From contig JAFNXN010000004.1 in the NCBI GenBank assembly GCA_017379015.1, forward strand, positions 62,001-126,000: 64,000 bases of DNA, read 5' to 3'. This document shows, piece by piece, positions 60,638-64,000 of this stretch. The stretch's first letter is position 1. Every line of letters begins with the position of its first letter. Source of the DNA: Alistipes sp. (GTDB lineage: Bacteria > Bacteroidota > Bacteroidia > Bacteroidales > Rikenellaceae). The position numbers and the translations under genes were made by a program. The notes beneath the pieces were generated by a model. The model was not told the DNA's origin and searched no databases. It saw nothing but the letters and a program-made list of their open reading frames with translations.

Positions 60638-62476
60638 CTATTTAAAGCTCTGCATAGCGATAAGGTGGGCATATACACCCTCGCGAGCAAGTAGCTCGTT
60701 GTGAGTACCCTCCTCAACAATTCTACCCTTATCGACGACATATATTCTATCGGCATTATAGATTGTGCTGAGGCGGTGAGCTATGACTATCGACGTACGA
60801 CCCTTAAGCAGGTTGGTCAGAGCATCCTGCACCAGCTTCTCGCTCTCCGTATCGAGTGCTGAGGTTGCCTCGTCGAGGATTAAGATCTCAGGGTTCTTGA
60901 GCACCGCACGTGCTATGCTGATACGCTGACGCTGACCACCCGAAAGCTTAGCACCTCGGTCACCAATATTTGAGTTATAACCCTCGGGGCTCTCCATAAT
61001 GAAGCTATGGGCATTCGCCACCTTTGACGCCTCGACCACCTCATCATGAGTTGCCGAAGGTCGTCCCATGAGGATGTTACCCTCGATAGAGTCATTAAAC
61101 AATACGGTCTCCTGAGCAACGATGCTCATGCGCGCGCGCAACGACTCCTGCTTATACTCCTTGACATTTACACCATCGAAGAGCACCTCGCCCGCCGTCA
61201 CGTCGTAGAAGCGAGGCACAAGCTCGCTAAGCGTCGACTTACCACCGCCCGAAGCACCTACCAGGGCAATGGTCTCGCCCTTGCGTAGCTTGAGCGTTAT
61301 GCCATCGATAACATCACGTGTGCCATCGTACGAGAAGCGCACATCGCGAAGCTCAATAGACTCCTTAAGACCCTCAAACTCCTTAGCATCGGGACGATCC
61401 TGCACCTCACCCTCAGCATCAATAAGAGCGAAGATACGCTCACCAGCAGCAACACCCTGGTTGATATTCGCAAACTGGTCGATAAACGAGCGCAAGGGGC
61501 GTGTGATCTGTGAGAAGGCGGCAATAAAGGCGATAAAGCCAGCACCACCAATCAATCCCTCACCAACAAGAAGACCTCCAAACACAAGTATTATAGCCAC
61601 AGCTGTGATACCCATAAACTCGCTCATGGGCGAGGCAAGTTGCTGACGGCGCGCCATCGAGATAAGGAGATCCGAAAGGCTCTGGTTTATCTGTTTAAAC
61701 TTATTGGCAAGAAATCCCGAGGCGTTGTAGCCCTTTACGATCTTAATGCCCGAGAGCGACTCATCGAGCACCGAGACAAGCTCACCCATACGCTCCTGAC
61801 TACGCATTGCAGGGTGACGCAGACGCTTTACAACACGACCAATAACCAATCCCACCACAGGAAGGAAGACAACAGCAAATAGCGATAGCTGCCACGAGAT
61901 GCCAATCATAAGCACAAGATAGCCAATGATGAGGAATGGGTCGCGGAAGGCCACTTGCAGAGTGTTTGTGATACAATACTGCACGACCATCACATCCTGC
62001 GTAATACGCGACATAATATCTCCCTTACGCTGATTGCTGAAGAAGCCCACATTGAGATTTATGACATGCGAATACATCGTGTCGCGCATGCGCTGTATAG
62101 TGTTGACTCTCAGTGTTTCGACCGTCATAGCGGCAGCATAGCGGAAGAGGTTGCTAAGGAAGTTCATCATGATGGTCACGATGCCCAGCAGGGCGAGGAA
62201 CTTAACTGCCGTATAGCTCTCGCCAAAGGCCATAGTGTACAAATAGCTTAGTACAGCCGTAAAACCCGCCTCGGTAAACTCAATCTGAGGGAAAGAGTAT
62301 GTAGGAACAAAGCCAAATCCACCATTGCTATTAAACATAGCATTGAGCACAGGTATGATCATCGCATAGTTGAAGGTGTTGAACACCGCATGGAACGCTG
62401 CGAAGAAGAAGTAGGGTATAGTATATCGACTGAGTGGCTTTGCAAAGTCGAGCAGTCGTAAATAGGTCTTAAACAT
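60638..62476 (-). CDS. ABC exporter, fused permease and ATPase (MsbA-like)
   Basis: A 612-residue half-transporter. The N-terminal 340 residues hold six membrane helices of the type I exporter fold. The nucleotide-binding domain has Walker A GASGGGKST, the Q-loop, signature LSGGQRQRIS, Walker B ILILDEATSALD and the H-loop IAHRLST. It probably flips lipids or lipid A across the inner membrane, but multidrug-type substrates cannot be excluded. It follows nrnA by 20 bases, so the two are one unit. Confidence 0.93.
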   Translation of the reverse strand: MFKTYLRLLDFAKPLSRYTIPYFFFAAFHAVFNTFNYAMIIPVLNAMFNSNGGFGFVPTYSFPQIEFTEAGFTAVLSYLYTMAFGESYTAVKFLALLGIVTIMMNFLSNLFRYAAAMTVETLRVNTIQRMRDTMYSHVINLNVGFFSNQRKGDIMSRITQDVMVVQYCITNTLQVAFRDPFLIIGYLVLMIGISWQLSLFAVVFLPVVGLVIGRVVKRLRHPAMRSQERMGELVSVLDESLSGIKIVKGYNASGFLANKFKQINQSLSDLLISMARRQQLASPMSEFMGITAVAIILVFGGLLVGEGLIGGAGFIAFIAAFSQITRPLRSFIDQFANINQGVAAGERIFALIDAEGEVQDRPDAKEFEGLKESIELRDVRFSYDGTRDVIDGITLKLRKGETIALVGASGGGKSTLSELVPRFYDVTAGEVLFDGVNVKEYKQESLRARMSIVAQETVLFNDSIEGNILMGRPSATHDEVVEASKVANAHSFIMESPEGYNSNIGDRGAKLSGGQRQRISIARAVLKNPEILILDEATSALDTESEKLVQDALTNLLKGRTSIVIAHRLSTIYNADRIYVVDKGRIVEEGTHNELLAREGVYAHLIAMQSFK

Positions 62477-62496
62477 AGTATTACATTAGGTAATGA

Positions 62497-63522
62497 CTAA
62501 AGGAGCCCCTCAGAGGCATACTCTTTAATACACTTCTCAAAATGCTTCAATGTATCCTCCATCGACATAAACGACTTACCACCGGCAGCATTCTTATGAC
62601 CACCACCGTTGAAGTAACGCTGAGCAAAGAGGTTAACATCTATAGCACCTCGCGAACGCAACGAGACTCGAATAAAGTCTGTGTGTTCGGTAAACATTGC
62701 CGAGAGCTTCATCTTTTTGATTGTGAGGGGGTAGTTCACAAAGCCCTCAGAGTCACCCTGCTGGAACCAGAAGCGACGCATCTCATCCTCGGTAAGCGAC
62801 ATGTGAGCCACCGATCCACCATGAAATATCTTCATCTTACGATTGATCACATAGCCAAAAAGACGCGCACGACCCTCTGTAAATGAGTTATATACGTGGA
62901 TGTGAATATCTGGTATAGATATTCCCGTCTCGGCAAGTATCGACACCATGCGGAATACATCGGGCGTAACGGACGAAAACGAGAAGTTACCCGTATCTGT
63001 CATCATACCGACAAAGAGGTTTTCCGCCATATTGCGCGAGATACTCTCTGCGCCGTAAAGACGTTCAATGAGAAGTGCCACAAGATAACATGTACTTGAT
63101 GCCTCGGGATAGGAGATCATTAGATCGAAATCCTCGTTGGGGTCAAGGTGGTGATCGATGAGAACACGCTTAGCATGCTGGTTTTCGTCGATAATATCAC
63201 CTAGCTGATCAAGGCGCGAAAGGAGGTGAAAGTCCAAACAGAAGATTATATCGGCACGCTTAAGAGCCTCACGTGCAACACCCTTATCATCGTTCTTAAA
63301 TATCACAACCTCTGATATTTCGGGCATAAAGTCGAGGTAGTAGGGGTAGCGATTTGGAAGTATACATGTAACCTCATGTCCCTTCTTACGTAGTATCTCA
63401 GCCCATGCCAACGACGAACCCACAGCGTCGCCATCGGGGTTGGTGTGCGAGAGAATAACTATCGACTTTGGCTCTTCGAGAAGTGCTCGTAGTGCCTCTA
63501 TCTTTGATGTTGATAACTGCAT
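62497..63522 (-). CDS. Bifunctional oligoribonuclease/PAP phosphatase NrnA-like (DHH family)
   Basis: A 341-residue DHH/DHHA1 phosphoesterase. The metal-binding motifs are HTNPDGDAVGSSLA (motif I), CLDFHLLSRLD (motif II) and LIDHHLDP (motif III). The DHHA1 domain at the end has the substrate motif GGGHKNAAGG. NrnA degrades short oligoribonucleotides and hydrolyses 3'-phosphoadenosine-5'-phosphate. It is the first gene of the unit with the ABC exporter, with a TATATTTG promoter 20 bases upstream, and is divergent from sppA. Confidence 0.92.
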   Translation of the reverse strand: MQLSTSKIEALRALLEEPKSIVILSHTNPDGDAVGSSLAWAEILRKKGHEVTCILPNRYPYYLDFMPEISEVVIFKNDDKGVAREALKRADIIFCLDFHLLSRLDQLGDIIDENQHAKRVLIDHHLDPNEDFDLMISYPEASSTCYLVALLIERLYGAESISRNMAENLFVGMMTDTGNFSFSSVTPDVFRMVSILAETGISIPDIHIHVYNSFTEGRARLFGYVINRKMKIFHGGSVAHMSLTEDEMRRFWFQQGDSEGFVNYPLTIKKMKLSAMFTEHTDFIRVSLRSRGAIDVNLFAQRYFNGGGHKNAAGGKSFMSMEDTLKHFEKCIKEYASEGLL

Positions 63523-63542
63523 AAGTTATAGTATTAATCACG

Positions 63543-63550
63543 CAAATATA
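63543..63550 (-). promoter_or_regulatory. -7 promoter box for the nrnA/ABC unit
   Basis: The minus strand reads TATATTTG, 20 bases ahead of ATG 63522. Confidence 0.6.
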
Positions 63551-63659
63551 ATAAAAATAGGTATAATATCCTAATATTCCACCTATTTTAACAGCCAATA
63601 ACTGAAATTATTATCTCTATATATCTATTTTTTATGGAATATTATTGGAGAATTATTAG

Positions 63660-63667
63660 TATATTTG
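63660..63667 (+). promoter_or_regulatory. -7 promoter box for sppA
   Basis: TATATTTG lies 31 bases before ATG 63699. Confidence 0.6.
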
Positions 63668-63698
63668 CACTAACATTTTACCTAAAATAAGAGATATT

Positions 63699-64000
63699 AT
63701 GAATTTTTTTAAAACATTTTTTGCAGCCCTCATAGCTGTAGTTATTGGCTCGGGAATAGTTTTCGTGCTCAGTATAATATTTGGTTTTTCTTTGCTCGCA
63801 TCGTTTGGTGGAGAGACTACCACGACTCAAAAAAATTCGGTACTATATATCAACCTTGGCGAGAGTGTTATTGACTCGCCAAACATGATGCCTACAATAG
63901 ACATCAACTCCCTTAGCATGGAGTCGTCAATAACCATTTTGCAGGCGCTCTCAGCATTGGAGTATGCTGCTACCGATCCAAATATTGAGGGTGTATGTAT
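63699..64000 (+). CDS. sppA: Signal peptide peptidase SppA (partial, 3' end outside window)
   Basis: The frame starts at ATG 63699 and is open to the right edge, so only the first 100 residues are seen. The protein has one N-terminal membrane helix (about 5-35; FFAALIAVVIGSGIVFVLS), then VLYINLGESVIDSP and LQALSALEYAATDPNIEGV. These match the long bacterial SppA (protease IV), in which this part forms the first of two tandem ClpP-like domains. The catalytic lysine and serine lie beyond the window. It degrades cleaved signal peptides in the inner membrane. Confidence 0.85.
   Translation, partial: MNFFKTFFAALIAVVIGSGIVFVLSIIFGFSLLASFGGETTTTQKNSVLYINLGESVIDSPNMMPTIDINSLSMESSITILQALSALEYAATDPNIEGVC

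Overview
The window is a chromosomal segment of a Bacteroidota bacterium. It is most likely from order Bacteroidales and perhaps an Alistipes/Rikenellaceae-like gut organism; the genus is an inference from gene style. The evidence is: promoters of the Bacteroidota type (TAnnTTTG at -7, often TTTG near -33) in front of most transcription units; few strong Shine-Dalgarno sequences; many lipoproteins with short MK-R signal peptides; a 56-residue 2[4Fe-4S] ferredoxin; a fused CcsBA cytochrome c synthase; and a radical SAM/lipoprotein locus of a kind known to me from Bacteroidales. No phage, transposase, integrase or CRISPR array was seen.

Layout. 1-3040: partial HAD phosphatase, then an acyltransferase and a short-chain dehydrogenase. 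3059-9830: tripartite RND efflux operon on the minus strand (TetR regulator, TolC-like channel, lipoprotein adaptor, RND pump, then a small PII-like protein). 10166-16534: AMP-forming acyl-CoA synthetase, a beta-propeller-like lipoprotein, and a divergent GH13 lipoprotein. 16615-20555: Sel1-repeat protein, tRNA-Met(CAT), and the ispG-recO pair. 20793-26465: eight co-directional genes under one good promoter, made of one lipoprotein of unknown family, three related small lipoproteins, a leucine-rich-repeat lipoprotein, a double-hydrophobic lipoprotein and two radical SAM/SPASM proteins; this is the most interesting locus. 26462-30312: two short chromate-transporter genes, an rRNA methyltransferase and a U32 peptidase, all minus strand. 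30384-31995: serS and ferredoxin. 31917-32399: repeat-rich intergenic region. 32400-41700: di-/tri-haem peroxidase, CcsBA, S41 protease, endonuclease III, glycosyltransferase and UvrD/PcrA helicase. 41897-45198: metG and ilvE. 45360-51755: mnmG, ybeY, envC-like, TPR protein and pheS, packed head to tail on the minus strand. 51701-59034: patatin-like outer-membrane protein, yebC, ileS and a DksA-like protein. 59035-63550: repeat region, fructose-bisphosphate aldolase, MsbA-like ABC exporter and NrnA. 63660-64000: start of sppA.

Most genes are housekeeping: four aminoacyl-tRNA synthetases, tRNA and rRNA modification, DNA repair, isoprenoid synthesis, glycolysis and envelope biogenesis. Accessory character is limited to the radical SAM/lipoprotein locus, the efflux operon, the GH13/lipoprotein pair and several repeat-bearing intergenic regions. 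CcsBA probably matures the multihaem peroxidase downstream of it. The radical SAM proteins probably modify one or more of the lipoproteins encoded beside them. Both statements are inferences from context and family knowledge.
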